Assembly: GCF_027490375.1 (NCBI RefSeq) | Contig: NZ_JAIXYH010000070.1 | Span: 62,001 to 126,000, forward strand | Reading direction: 5' to 3' | Length of the DNA: 64,000 nt | From: Flavobacterium sp. | Lineage (GTDB): Bacteria; Bacteroidota; Bacteroidia; Flavobacteriales; Flavobacteriaceae | Part shown: positions 24,885 to 33,258 of the stretch, in pieces | Layout of the letters: every line of letters begins with the position of its first letter | Numbering within the stretch: the stretch's first letter is position 1 | Notes under the pieces: model-generated | Seen by the model: only the letters and a program-made list of their open reading frames with translations | What the model was told of the DNA's origin: nothing | The model's database searches: none | Position numbers and translations under genes: made by a program

Positions 24885-26087
24885 TTAATAGCGATTTTCT
24901 TCAAATTTGTCTTTGGCAATATAGGCAGCAATAATCAGCACCACGCAAACTACAAGTACAATCCACATATTGTGGTAGACGGGCATACCCGATTCAGCTC
25001 GAATATGAACGCCTGTAGTAGTGGTATCGATCTCGGACTTTGAAACGTTGATGATAAAATGGTATTTTCCTGCCGGTACGCCACAAAAATTAAACTCGTC
25101 GGATTTTGAACCTTCTGTCCAATGCTCGCCCGCTTCATAACCTTGATAGAATTCCAAATCGCGTGTCGCATAAATTTCTTCGTTGGTTTCTTCATTCACC
25201 AAACCAATGGTTGTCGACGCCCACGAATTATCAACCTCCGACGCTAAATGAACAGTAAGTGGCGCGCGACTTCCCGTTACTTCGAATGAATTGGATACAA
25301 GGTCACTTGCCGAAGCACCGTTCAATGGAACAAAAGCATCGTAAACTATTGTGGCTTCGCGATTATAGTTGCGCAACATCGTAATTCCGATTACCAGCAA
25401 ACACATGGCTAACAGAATTTGCGCTACTCGAAAAGGTTCAAAATAAAAAGGTTGTACCAAACCAGTTCCGTAACGACCTGCAAGTTTTGAAAGTCGGAAT
25501 GCCTTCTTCACGGTAGGTCTCGGCAAATGCGCTCCTTTATACCAAATGGTGTGCGTTTCGTCGTATACTTCGCGACTAATAATCAGCGGCGGTGCAATAA
25601 ATTCGGTTACTTTCGAGGGTTGAAGCACATCTTCTTCAAAATAACCAACTGCCAAACGCACTCGTGGTGTAGCAACCGCCAAACGCGTGTACGTAATTTC
25701 TTCGAAATTCTGATTTTTCTCAAAAGACGTCATATCAACAGTCGCATCCAATGCCTCCATTTTTATGAAGTGCCCTTGCGATTCGCTGATGTACAGTGGC
25801 TTACCGCTCTGTGTTTGCAACAGGTATTCGCACCACGACTCAAGACTTTGTAAGCTTTTTATCACTAAACCTGTTACGGTGTACGCCTCGTTATCGAAGG
25901 TTCCTGAAGCACCAACACTTAACGATCGTTCAAAATAAAACGGCTTAAAAGTTTCTTTCACCACCGCTTTTGCAGCTGTATTATCGAAATAGCGCAAACA
26001 CGATACACAGCCAAAAAAGTTGACTTTAAAAGTAACATCGATCGTTTGCTCGTGATTACAGCTTGGACAAGTAATGGTAGTTTTCAT
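24885..26087 (-). CDS. DUF4178 protein with N-terminal zinc ribbon
   Basis: A 400-aa protein. Cysteines at residues 7, 10, 27 and 30 (CPSC, CVSC) form a zinc-ribbon-like N-terminus. DUF4178 follows (SVGASGTFDNEAYTVTGLVIKS and WCEYLLQTQSGKPLYISESQGHF). A TM lies near residues 219-238 (AQILLAMCLLVIGITML), then a beta-rich external domain, and a final TM (MWIVLVVCVVLIIAAYIA). The topology suggests a cytoplasmic sensor or binding domain linked to an outer domain. It overlaps the SpeD-like gene by 4 bp (ATGA), so the two are translationally coupled. Confidence 0.82.
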   Translation of the reverse strand: MKTTITCPSCNHEQTIDVTFKVNFFGCVSCLRYFDNTAAKAVVKETFKPFYFERSLSVGASGTFDNEAYTVTGLVIKSLQSLESWCEYLLQTQSGKPLYISESQGHFIKMEALDATVDMTSFEKNQNFEEITYTRLAVATPRVRLAVGYFEEDVLQPSKVTEFIAPPLIISREVYDETHTIWYKGAHLPRPTVKKAFRLSKLAGRYGTGLVQPFYFEPFRVAQILLAMCLLVIGITMLRNYNREATIVYDAFVPLNGASASDLVSNSFEVTGSRAPLTVHLASEVDNSWASTTIGLVNEETNEEIYATRDLEFYQGYEAGEHWTEGSKSDEFNFCGVPAGKYHFIINVSKSEIDTTTTGVHIRAESGMPVYHNMWIVLVVCVVLIIAAYIAKDKFEENRY

Positions 26088-26449
26088 CGGTATACTTCAG
26101 AAATTGAAACTTCATTAGCGGCGAAAAAAGTTCGGTACTTTTCAACGACAGTGCGTACTTTTTCACTGTTGTCTTGCAGGAAGTTACATAAATAAACATC
26201 AAGTGTAAGTAACTGAAATTCAGGCCAAGTATGAATACAAATATGTGATTCTTTCAAACAATACGAGGCAGTATAACTCTGATTTTCAAACACAAACGAA
26301 CTCGCACCTACTATTTCCAAGCCTAAATCCGCGCATAAATCTTGAGTAAACCCGTGAAATGCATCAAGTTGAGTTAGTTTTTCTGCGGCAATTTGCTCAA
26401 AGCGGCATAAGGCGTGTAATCCGGGCGAATAGGTCGAAAAATCGGTCAT
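26084..26449 (-). CDS. S-adenosylmethionine decarboxylase proenzyme-like (SpeD type)
   Basis: A 121-aa protein of the size of compact prokaryotic SAM decarboxylases. The self-cleavage site is Glu67-Ser68-His69 in KESHICIHTWPEF, where Ser68 would become the pyruvoyl cofactor. His73 and Cys88 (DVYLCN) match the catalytic His and Cys of the family. The product, decarboxylated SAM, is the aminopropyl donor for the synthase encoded four genes downstream. It is the first gene of the operon; TACTTTTA (26475-26482, minus strand) is a likely -7 element 25 bp upstream. Confidence 0.85.
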   Translation of the reverse strand: MTDFSTYSPGLHALCRFEQIAAEKLTQLDAFHGFTQDLCADLGLEIVGASSFVFENQSYTASYCLKESHICIHTWPEFQLLTLDVYLCNFLQDNSEKVRTVVEKYRTFFAANEVSISEVYR

Positions 26450-26544
26450 GAAAGCATAGGTCGTTAACGGTTATAAAAGTAGTAAAATTTAGATTAAAAT
26501 CAATGATTATTTGGGCGTTCCCGCCGCGCACAACTATTTTTTTA

Positions 26545-26762
26545 ACGTGAGTTCGATATAAAAATCAAAGTTAGAAATCATTTAAATAGTTGATTACGAG
26601 GCGTATTTTCTTTGGGATACCGAGGTATCTCTAAAAAATACAACGACGTAAGCGACTGTTTAAATGATTAGCTGTAAAAAATAGTATAGAATATATTAGT
26701 AGCTAATCTAAAGCTTTCATTTCAAGCGATCTAACAAAGGTTTTTATGTCGAACTCACGTTT
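26545..26762. mobile_element. MITE-like palindromic element, copy 1
   Basis: A 218-bp element with perfect 13-bp terminal inverted repeats AACGTGAGTTCGA and TCGAACTCACGTT, inserted in a T-run of a family A repeat. Its core (about 26571-26672) folds on itself: AATCATTTAAA pairs with TTTAAATGATT, GTATTTT with AAAATAC, and the tip is GATACC-GA-GGTATC at 26617-26630. It carries no open frame of note. A related core is found in copy 2. Confidence 0.72.
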
Positions 26763-26842
26763 TTTTAGGTGCGGCGGGCGGTGTTTCCGCTACAAGTACG
26801 CCGTTGCAGCACGGGCAAAAAAAGCAAAATCCACGGCTTCTG

Positions 26843-27095
26843 AAACGGAGTTCAATTAAAAATCGAAGTCAGAAATCATTTAAACTGTTGATTACAAGGC
26901 GTATTTTCTTTGGGATATTGAAATATCGCAAAAAAATACAACGAAGCAAGCGACTGTTTAAATGATTAGATGTCCGTCCGACCGACTTTTAATTGCGCTC
27001 TGTCAAACATTAGTTGACCTACAAACAGCTTTTGTCGAACTCTCACTATTTAAAGTCTACAGCGATATGACAATGATTTTTATCGAACTCCGTTT
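26843..27095. mobile_element. MITE-like palindromic element, copy 2
   Basis: A 253-bp element ending in AAACGGAGTTCAA and TCGAACTCCGTTT (12 of 13 paired), inserted between CGGCTTCTG and the GGTCGCC part of a family A repeat. Its core (26865-26972) matches copy 1 with roughly 13 differences in 105 bp. Its hairpin tip reads GATATT-GA-AATATC (26914-26927), so both strands changed together. A second right-end-like sequence, TTTGTCGAACTCTCAC, lies inside at 27032, suggesting a composite copy. Confidence 0.7.
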
Positions 27096-27429
27096 CTTAG
27101 GTCGCCGCGGCTGTTGCATTTTGCCACGAACTTCAACGTTGCGCGCTTTTCGCTGCACCACCTAACGCAGAGAAAATCGTTGCCAAAAAAAACTGTGCTG
27201 TAAAAAGATCAGTGCACTGTAAGACATTGAGATATCTTTTTAAAAAATCGACTAGATATCGACAATATGTAACGTTATTGAAATTTAAAATTATTTATAC
27301 GTAATATTGCAATAATTACAAAATCAAAATATTGATTTTCAGAAATTTAATGCCAAAATTAATTTTGCATTTCAGCCAAAAAAAACGCTTCAAAATTCGT
27401 CTAACTTCGCAAAAAAACACATATTGATT

Positions 27430-27870
27430 TTTAAGCTAGAAACGAGCCAAAAAAAAAACGCCTTTTTTGAATGGAATTAATGACAAGATTAGCTTTCCTG
27501 ATCTTTAAGAGGGAAACGAGCCCAAAAAAAAACGCCTTTTTTGAATGGAATTAATGACAAGATTAGCTGCGCTGATCTTTAAGGGGGAAACGAGCCCAAA
27601 AATAAACCGCTTTTTTGATTGAAGTTTACGACAAGATTAGCTGCGCTGATCTTTAAGGGGGAAACGAGCCCAAAAAAAACCGCCTTTTTGCAAAAGGCAC
27701 GGTTTTTTTTGTCGGGATGACAAGATTAGCGCCGCTGATCTTTAAAGAGGAGACGAGTCCAAAAAAGACCGCCTTTTTTGCAAAAGGCACGGTTTTTTTG
27801 CTCAAGCGTCTTACGCTCCTTCGGGCTTAGACGCTTTAACAAAAAAACCGGCTCTCGCCGGTCTTTTTTG
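27430..27870. repeat. Degenerate tandem hairpin-terminator units downstream of tRNA-Pro(GGG)
   Basis: Units carrying GACAAGATTAGC and GCTGATCTTTAA start at 27482, 27556, 27630 and 27719, with periods of 74, 74 and 89 bp. The tRNA itself supplies the next GACAAGATT at 27878. Each unit contains CGAGCCCAAAAA, a GC-then-T hairpin (for example CCGCCTTTTTGCAAAAGG) and the small hairpin GATTAGC-TGC-GCTGATC. In the direction of tRNA transcription these would be serial terminators. Confidence 0.7.
27847..27869 (-). terminator. Intrinsic terminator of tRNA-Pro(GGG)
   Basis: Stem ACCGGC / GCCGGT with a TCTC loop, bounded by A- and T-runs, directly after the 3' end of the tRNA on the minus strand. Confidence 0.75.
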
Positions 27871-27944
27871 TCGGGATGACAAGATTCGAACTTGCGACCC
27901 CTAGCACCCCATGCTAGTACGCTACCAGGCTGCGCCACATCCCG
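27871..27944 (-). tRNA. tRNA-Pro (anticodon GGG)
   Basis: A 74-nt cloverleaf on the minus strand. The acceptor stem CGGGATG pairs with CATCCCG, followed by discriminator A. The D-arm is GCGC-AGCCTGGTA-GCGT. The anticodon arm is CTAGC-ATGGGGT-GCTAG, giving GGG for codon CCC. The T-arm contains TTCGAAT. CCA is not encoded. It lies 39 bp beyond the stop of the mutase gene. Confidence 0.93.
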
Positions 27945-27983
27945 AATTTGGGCTGCAAATATATTCAAATTGCCAGCAGTTTT

Positions 27984-30107
27984 CTACTCGTCAATTAAAA
28001 TTTCTAGCATTTTTATAGCTGCTAAACTGATGCGAGTTCCAGGTCCAAAAACAGCAACGGCACCCGACTCAAATAAAAACGGATAATCCTTTTTCGGAAT
28101 CACACCGCCAACGATAACCATAATGTCGGGGCGACCCAACTTCTCCAGCTCAGCAATCACTTGCGGAACCAAGGTTTTGTGTCCGGCTGCTAACGACGAA
28201 ACACCTAAAATATGGACATCGTTTTCAACCGCTTGCCGTGCAGCCTCCGCTGGTGTTTGAAAAAGCGGACCAATATCCACGTCAAAACCTACATCGGCAT
28301 AACCCGTTGCTACTACTTTGGCACCGCGATCGTGTCCGTCTTGACCCATCTTTGCAATCATAATACGCGGACGTCGGCCTTCTTTCGCTGCAAAACGATC
28401 AGCTAATTCACGGGCCTTTAAAAATTCTGGATCTTGCGCTATTTCTTTACTATACACGCCACTAAATGTTTTTATATCGGCTTTATATCTTCCAAAAGCT
28501 GCTTCTAAAGCCGAACTAATTTCGCCCAAAGTTGCACGAACTCGAGCGGCTTCAATCGCTAAATCCAATAAATTATCGTTGGTTTGTGTTGCCGCGCTCA
28601 GTTTTGCTAACGCAGCATCGACCAATGCTTGATCTCGTGTCGATTTTATCCGAACCAATTTCTCAATCTGTTCTGCACGCACTTTCTGATTGTCTACATC
28701 TAAAATCGACAATTCGTCTTCTTTCGGCAAACGATATTTGTTAACGCCCACGATGATATCCTTCCCAGAATCTATGCGCGCTTGCTTTCGTGCTGCCGCT
28801 TCTTCAATCCGCATTTTTGGAATCCCGGCTTCTATAGCCTTCGTCATTCCGCCAAGCGATTCAACTTCTTCAATCAAGGCCGTAGCTTTTTCCACCAACT
28901 CAGCAGTCAGTTGCTCGACATAATAGCTTCCACCCCACGGATCAACGGTTTGCGTGATGTTGGTTTCTTCTTGTAGGAACAACTGCGTGTTTCGCGCAAT
29001 ACGTGCCGAAAAATCGGTGGGTAACGCGATGGCTTCATCCAAAGCATTGGTATGTAGCGATTGTGTTCCGCCAAAAGCAGCAGCTGCCGCTTCAACAGTA
29101 GTTCGTGCCACATTATTAAACGGATCTTGCTCTGTTAAGCTCCAGCCCGAGGTTTGACAATGTGTACGTAAAGCCAAGGATTTTTCGTCTTTTGGTTCAA
29201 AAGGTTTTAGCAAATTCGCCCACAGCAATCGCGCGGCACGCATTTTAGCTATTTCCATAAAATGGTTCATGCCAATGGCCCAGAAAAACGAAAGTCGCGG
29301 TGCAAAATCATCAATCGCTAAGCCCGCTGCCAATCCGGTTCGGATGTATTCTAAACCATCGGCTAAAGTATAAGCCAATTCTATTTCGGCTGTAGCGCCG
29401 GCTTCGTGCATGTGATAGCCCGAAATGGAAATAGAATTAAACTTGGGCATGTTTTTACTCGTATATCTAAAGATATCGGCAATAATTCGCATGGAAGGTG
29501 CTGGCGGATAGATGTACGTATTTCGTACCATAAACTCCTTCAAGATATCGTTTTGAATCGTTCCCGCTAATTTCTCCGGACTCACACCTTGCTCCGCTGC
29601 TGCGACGATATAAAACGCCATAATCGGCAAAACCGCGCCGTTCATAGTCATCGAAACCGACATCTCATCAAGTGGAATACCATCGAACAGCAATTTCATG
29701 TCTTCCACACTGTCAATGGCAACGCCTGCTTTTCCAACATCGCCAACCACGCGCTCGTGATCCGAATCGTAGCCGCGATGCGTCGGCAAATCAAATGCAA
29801 TGGATAAGCCTTTTTGACCGGCAGCTAAATTTCGTTTGTAAAAAGCGTTACTTTCTGCAGCGGTCGAAAAACCCGCATACTGTCGAATTGTCCACGGCCT
29901 GCGAACGTACATGGTAGCATAGGGTCCGCGTAAAAACGGTGGAAATCCAGCGCCAAAATCCAAATGCGACACCGATTCTAGATCGGTTGCACTATAAAAA
30001 TCCTTAATCGGAATTTTCTCTGCCGTTTCATAGGTCGCTTTTCCATCCGGAATTGCAAAAAATGCATCTTCGGGCAGAGCGAGGTCACTTATATCTTTTC
30101 TTTTCAC
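27984..30107 (-). CDS. scpA: Methylmalonyl-CoA mutase, large (catalytic) subunit
   Basis: A 707-aa adenosylcobalamin-dependent mutase interconverting methylmalonyl-CoA and succinyl-CoA. The N-terminal TIM-barrel carries [42 protein letters not shown] and [18 protein letters not shown]. The C-terminal B12 domain has the lower-ligand motif GQDGHDRG and [18 protein letters not shown]. Full family length. It overlaps the small secreted gene by 4 bp. This is the visible consumer of the cobalamin imported by the 2.4-9 kb locus. Confidence 0.96.
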   Translation of the reverse strand: MKRKDISDLALPEDAFFAIPDGKATYETAEKIPIKDFYSATDLESVSHLDFGAGFPPFLRGPYATMYVRRPWTIRQYAGFSTAAESNAFYKRNLAAGQKGLSIAFDLPTHRGYDSDHERVVGDVGKAGVAIDSVEDMKLLFDGIPLDEMSVSMTMNGAVLPIMAFYIVAAAEQGVSPEKLAGTIQNDILKEFMVRNTYIYPPAPSMRIIADIFRYTSKNMPKFNSISISGYHMHEAGATAEIELAYTLADGLEYIRTGLAAGLAIDDFAPRLSFFWAIGMNHFMEIAKMRAARLLWANLLKPFEPKDEKSLALRTHCQTSGWSLTEQDPFNNVARTTVEAAAAAFGGTQSLHTNALDEAIALPTDFSARIARNTQLFLQEETNITQTVDPWGGSYYVEQLTAELVEKATALIEEVESLGGMTKAIEAGIPKMRIEEAAARKQARIDSGKDIIVGVNKYRLPKEDELSILDVDNQKVRAEQIEKLVRIKSTRDQALVDAALAKLSAATQTNDNLLDLAIEAARVRATLGEISSALEAAFGRYKADIKTFSGVYSKEIAQDPEFLKARELADRFAAKEGRRPRIMIAKMGQDGHDRGAKVVATGYADVGFDVDIGPLFQTPAEAARQAVENDVHILGVSSLAAGHKTLVPQVIAELEKLGRPDIMVIVGGVIPKKDYPFLFESGAVAVFGPGTRISLAAIKMLEILIDE

Positions 30108-30556
30108 TGTGTACTTATCTTAAAGTCGTAACGTCGGCTAATGTGGTTTCGGTTAATACCTTCCAGAATTCCGGCGCCAATGGTTACTCCCGTACCTCCT
30201 GCAATCACTAAAAAGGCGGCTTCGCTTCCGGCAGTAGCCAAAATAATACCTGTTCCTACGATAACTAAGCCACTAATTAGAAGTACTTTTTTGAGCGTTT
30301 CGAATTTTTTGGGCTGCATTTTTATTGCACCAATTTGATCGAGCGCGAAAATATTATCGTCGATTTTGATTTTATCGTCTTCGGTGAAGCTCAAAACGCC
30401 AACGTATTTTTGTCCTGAAACGGTTCGCATTTTCACGCGAGTTCCCTCGGTATAGCTTTCCACTTTACCTGTTTCTTTGTGAATCATTTGAAACTGTTTT
30501 TGCTGTCCGAATACGGTACAAGTCAATAACAAAAAGAGGTAAATTAATTTTTTCAT
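30104..30556 (-). CDS. Small exported membrane protein between mutase subunit genes
   Basis: A 150-aa protein with signal peptide [19 protein letters not shown] beta-rich stretch resembling an SH3-like or LSm-like fold ([31 protein letters not shown]) follows. Two C-terminal hydrophobic segments ([17 protein letters not shown] and [19 protein letters not shown]) are glycine-rich. It overlaps both mutase genes by 4 bp. I recognise no named family. Its position implies coexpression with the mutase, but an exported protein has no obvious part in that reaction. Confidence 0.78.
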   Translation of the reverse strand: MKKLIYLFLLLTCTVFGQQKQFQMIHKETGKVESYTEGTRVKMRTVSGQKYVGVLSFTEDDKIKIDDNIFALDQIGAIKMQPKKFETLKKVLLISGLVIVGTGIILATAGSEAAFLVIAGGTGVTIGAGILEGINRNHISRRYDFKISTQ

Positions 30557-31893
30557 AAGGTTGATTTTTCAGATTTGAGGCGTTCTTGTTCGATGTTTTC
30601 TGCGAGGCGTTTTTGAATTAATGGTGCAATTATGGTTTTGCGCGCCTGCACCTTTAGAAACGGATATAATTCAAGCTGATCATTCATTACATCTGCCGAA
30701 TTCTTAAATTTATTCGTTCCAATAAGTACGTGCTTTCCTGCGTCAACCGCTTGTTGCTCGGCGTCGGCTTGTAATTTAATTTGGGCTTGAATACGTTCCT
30801 TCTTTAGAGATGCGATAAATCCACCGTCGGCTTCAATTTGCTTTAATTTTTCGAGTGCCAAACGGGCCATTTGCGCAGTAAGCGATTCGATAAAATAGCT
30901 GCCGTCGCACGGATTTTGAACCTTGTCGAGATGCGCTTCGTGCTTCAGAATGAGCAACTGATTCCGGGCAATTCGGTTACCAAATTCATTTTCTTTATGA
31001 TACAAGGCGTCGTAAAGTCGGTTTTGAATAAAATCGGCGCCGCCTAAAATAGCCGACATGCACTCGGTGGTGGTACGAAGCATGTTTACGTTGTAGTCAT
31101 AAATGGTTTTGTTCCTTTTCCCAGGAATGGCAATTAAACTACATTTTGCAGTAATTCCGAAGGAGTTTGCCACGGTTTGATACAACAAACGTAAGGCACG
31201 AATGGCGGCGATTTCAAAAAAATAGTCGCTTCCTAATTCGAGTTGAAATACCACGTCTTTTGGTTTCGATTGCTGGTTGAAGTATTCGACCGCATGAGCC
31301 AAGGCAAAAGCAATGGTTTGCACCGGCGTTGCGCCCGCATTGTGATACACACCGGCGTTTATGTAAATGGTTGGCGTTTGATTTAAAAACCCGAATTGCT
31401 TATCGGAACCCGAAAACCAATTGCCAGTAGCGGCTAATTCGTGAATCGGATCAATGAGCAATGTAACGCCTTCGATTTTAGACACTGCTGCAAAAAAAAT
31501 CTCGTCGTAAAACTGCGGACGCAAAAAAATGGGAATCTGCAGCGCCAAAAGTGCAGAAAAAGTCATCTGAAAATCGGTTATACGCTCGGGAAGATCAAGA
31601 ATAATTGCTTCGCAACCTTTGGCTACAAGCTTAGTAGCGCGTTGAATGGTTTTATCGACATTCTTGACATACAGCGTTTCCGTAATTTTAAAAGCGGCAG
31701 TTTTAGGTACTGCGGGCAAGTGCGTTGCGCGATCTTCGGCATTGTAAAAGGGTTTAACTTTAATACCGTCGGAAGCGTGGCGCACCACCGTTTCGTTGTA
31801 GTCGGCACCTTTCAGTTCAAACTGAATCTGCTGTTTCCATTTTGCCGCCGAAACGTTTTCAAATGCGCTGAACTGTGATTTAATATCGCTCAA
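30553..31893 (-). CDS. mutA: Methylmalonyl-CoA mutase, small subunit
   Basis: A 446-aa homologue of the mutase barrel (WKQQIQFELKGADYNETVV, VQTIAFALAHAVEYFNQ, NRIARNQLLILKHEAHLDKVQNPCDGSYFIE). It lacks the catalytic residues and the C-terminal B12-binding domain seen in the large subunit. It is thus shorter than the ~620-aa small subunits of actinobacteria, as usual for flavobacteria. It serves as the structural partner of the heterodimer. It starts 11 bp after the FtsB-like gene. Confidence 0.9.
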   Translation of the reverse strand: MSDIKSQFSAFENVSAAKWKQQIQFELKGADYNETVVRHASDGIKVKPFYNAEDRATHLPAVPKTAAFKITETLYVKNVDKTIQRATKLVAKGCEAIILDLPERITDFQMTFSALLALQIPIFLRPQFYDEIFFAAVSKIEGVTLLIDPIHELAATGNWFSGSDKQFGFLNQTPTIYINAGVYHNAGATPVQTIAFALAHAVEYFNQQSKPKDVVFQLELGSDYFFEIAAIRALRLLYQTVANSFGITAKCSLIAIPGKRNKTIYDYNVNMLRTTTECMSAILGGADFIQNRLYDALYHKENEFGNRIARNQLLILKHEAHLDKVQNPCDGSYFIESLTAQMARLALEKLKQIEADGGFIASLKKERIQAQIKLQADAEQQAVDAGKHVLIGTNKFKNSADVMNDQLELYPFLKVQARKTIIAPLIQKRLAENIEQERLKSEKSTL

Positions 31894-31904
31894 TTTTACG
31901 TGAT

Positions 31905-32243
31905 TTAGAATGATGAATCGATTGTATCGCCTTCGTATTCAATAATATAAATGTCTTCGCTATCTTTTTTCATATAGTATTTTTCGCGCGCATACTTTTC
32001 AACAAAATCGTCGTCTTGCAGCACTTTAATTCTACTCTGATCGCGTTTTATTTCTTCTTGATAAAAGCGTCTGTTTTCTTCAAGTTCTTCTAGTTCTCGG
32101 TTTACAGTTTGGTGTTCGAGAAAGGAATAGGTGTCGAAAAAGAGCATCCAAACGGTAAAGGCGATAAAAATCAGCACGTATCTGCTCCCAAAAATTTTGA
32201 GAATAGGATATTTTTCGACCAGATTTTTAAGTTTGGCTTTCAT
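31905..32243 (-). CDS. FtsB/DivIC family septum formation protein
   Basis: A 112-aa bitopic protein: short basic N-terminus, one TM (YVLIFIAFTVWMLFFDTYSF), then an extracytoplasmic coiled coil (NRELEELEENRRFYQEEIKRD) and the conserved EKYAREKYYMKK. It belongs to the divisome core that links FtsQ and FtsL. TAAGTTTG on the minus strand (32295-32302, overlapping the udk stop) fits a -7 element about 50 bp upstream. Confidence 0.85.
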   Translation of the reverse strand: MKAKLKNLVEKYPILKIFGSRYVLIFIAFTVWMLFFDTYSFLEHQTVNRELEELEENRRFYQEEIKRDQSRIKVLQDDDFVEKYAREKYYMKKDSEDIYIIEYEGDTIDSSF

Positions 32244-32299
32244 GTTATGGTTGCTTTCGCTTTCGCGGAAGATAAAATAGCGCTATAAAAATAGCAAAC

Positions 32300-32908
32300 T
32301 TACTTGATACGTTGGTTAATTACGGCACGAACTACATCGATTGCAACCGTATTGTATTTATCGTTTGGAATAATGATATCGGCGAATGCTTTTGTGGGTT
32401 CGATAAACTGTTCGTGCATGGGTTTGAGTGTGTTTTGGTACCTGTTAAGTACTTCTTCCATGTCGCGTCCGCGTTCGGCGATATCGCGTTTGAGTCGGCG
32501 TATGAGGCGTTCGTCGGAGTCGGCGTGCACGTAAATTTTGATATCGAACAGTTCGCGAAGTTCGGGATTGGCGAGGATTAAGATTCCTTCAACGATCATT
32601 ACTTTCCGCGGATGCGTAATCACAGTATCGCCGGTACGGTTGTGGGTAACGAACGAATATACGGGTTGGTGGATGGTTTGTCCGGATTTGAGTTCTTTAA
32701 GATGCTTTACGAGCAGTTCAAAATCGATTGCCCGTGGGTGGTCGAAATTAATGAGTGCGCGTTCTTCAAAAGAAAGGTGGTTGTTTTCGCGGTAGTACGA
32801 GTCTTGAGAAATAATTCCGACTTCGGCTTGAGGTAGTTCGTTCATAATTTGATGAACTACGGTTGTTTTTCCGCTGCCTGTTCCTCCGGCAATTCCAATA
32901 ATGAGCAT
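32300..32908 (-). CDS. udk: Uridine/cytidine kinase
   Basis: A 202-aa enzyme phosphorylating uridine or cytidine in pyrimidine salvage. P-loop GIAGGTGSGKTT lies at the N-terminus, with QDSYYRENNHLSFEERALINFDHP, PVYSFVTHNRTGDT and the lid RRLKRDIAERGRD. The frame continues 41 codons upstream, but ATG 32908 gives the standard MLIIGIAGGTGSGKT start and lies 25 bp after a promoter element. Confidence 0.93.
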   Translation of the reverse strand: MLIIGIAGGTGSGKTTVVHQIMNELPQAEVGIISQDSYYRENNHLSFEERALINFDHPRAIDFELLVKHLKELKSGQTIHQPVYSFVTHNRTGDTVITHPRKVMIVEGILILANPELRELFDIKIYVHADSDERLIRRLKRDIAERGRDMEEVLNRYQNTLKPMHEQFIEPTKAFADIIIPNDKYNTVAIDVVRAVINQRIK

Positions 32909-32933
32909 AGGTTGAAGGTTGGTTTCCGGAAAG

Positions 32934-32941
32934 CAAAGGTA
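32934..32941 (-). promoter_or_regulatory. -7 promoter element of udk
   Basis: TACCTTTG on the minus strand, a perfect TAnnTTTG, 25 bp before the start codon at 32908. Confidence 0.6.
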
Positions 32942-33131
32942 GGTAATACGGCGACGAAATTTGAAGTGGTGCTTTAAAAAAACTGTCGTTTTGCGAAATC
33001 TTTTGCACAGTTGCGAGAAAAGTAACGACAAGTGGCTGCAATAACGCGCGCTTGTTTATTGGTGTGCCTAGAAAAAAGTATTTGGCACTACATCGCAGAA
33101 AAAAATAGGTTGCATGTGGATGAAAAAAGTA

Positions 33132-33139
33132 TATCTTTG
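33132..33139 (+). promoter_or_regulatory. -7 promoter element of tRNA-Pro(TGG)
   Basis: TATCTTTG, a perfect TAnnTTTG, ends 9 bp before the mature 5' end of the tRNA. Confidence 0.7.
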
Positions 33140-33148
33140 CACCCGCTG

Positions 33149-33223
33149 CGGGGTGTAGCGTAGCCCGGTTATCGCGCCTGCTTTGGGAGCAGGAGGCCGC
33201 AGGTTCGAATCCTGCCACCCCGA
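33149..33223 (+). tRNA. tRNA-Pro (anticodon TGG)
   Basis: A 75-nt cloverleaf. Acceptor CGGGGTG pairs with CACCCCG, followed by discriminator A. The D-arm is AGCGTAGCCCGGTTATCGC. The anticodon arm is CCTGC-TTTGGGA-GCAGG, giving TGG for CCA/CCN codons. The T-arm is GCAGG-TTCGAAT-CCTGC. CCA is not encoded. Confidence 0.95.
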
Positions 33224-33230
33224 CCGAGTA

Positions 33231-33258
33231 AAAAACCGACTGAGAGGTCGGTTTTTTT
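33231..33258 (+). terminator. Intrinsic terminator of tRNA-Pro(TGG)
   Basis: Stem ACCGAC / GTCGGT with loop TGAGAG followed by seven T, eight bases after the tRNA. Confidence 0.8.

Larger units (their letters stand above)
26512..27175. repeat. Extragenic GC-rich repeat (family A) split by two palindromic insertions
   Basis: Segments 26512-26544, 26763-26842 and 27096-27175 read in order as one family A repeat: TTTGGGCGTTCCCGCCGCG; AGGTGCGGCGGGCGGTG and TACAAGTACGCCGTTG; CGCGCTTTTCGCTGCACC and ACCTAACGC. The uninterrupted counterpart is at 37.55-37.75 kb. The two breaks are the elements at 26545-26762 and 26843-27095. No gene is present. The AT-rich stretch 27176-27430 shows nothing I can name. 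Confidence 0.75.

Noticed and set aside
27430..27870. Possible CRISPR array
   Set aside because: Units are 74-89 bp, differ from each other, have no unique spacers of constant length, carry terminator hairpins, and no cas gene is present.
27711..27886. Integrated element bounded by tRNA-Pro att repeats
   Set aside because: Only about 140 bp lie between the repeated tRNA 3' ends, with no integrase or cargo; at most a scar.
27726..27968. 80-aa open frame on the minus strand containing AQPGSVLAWGARGRKFESCH
   Set aside because: It is a translation through tRNA-Pro(GGG) and its downstream repeats; this peptide pattern is a well-known artefact of tRNA genes.
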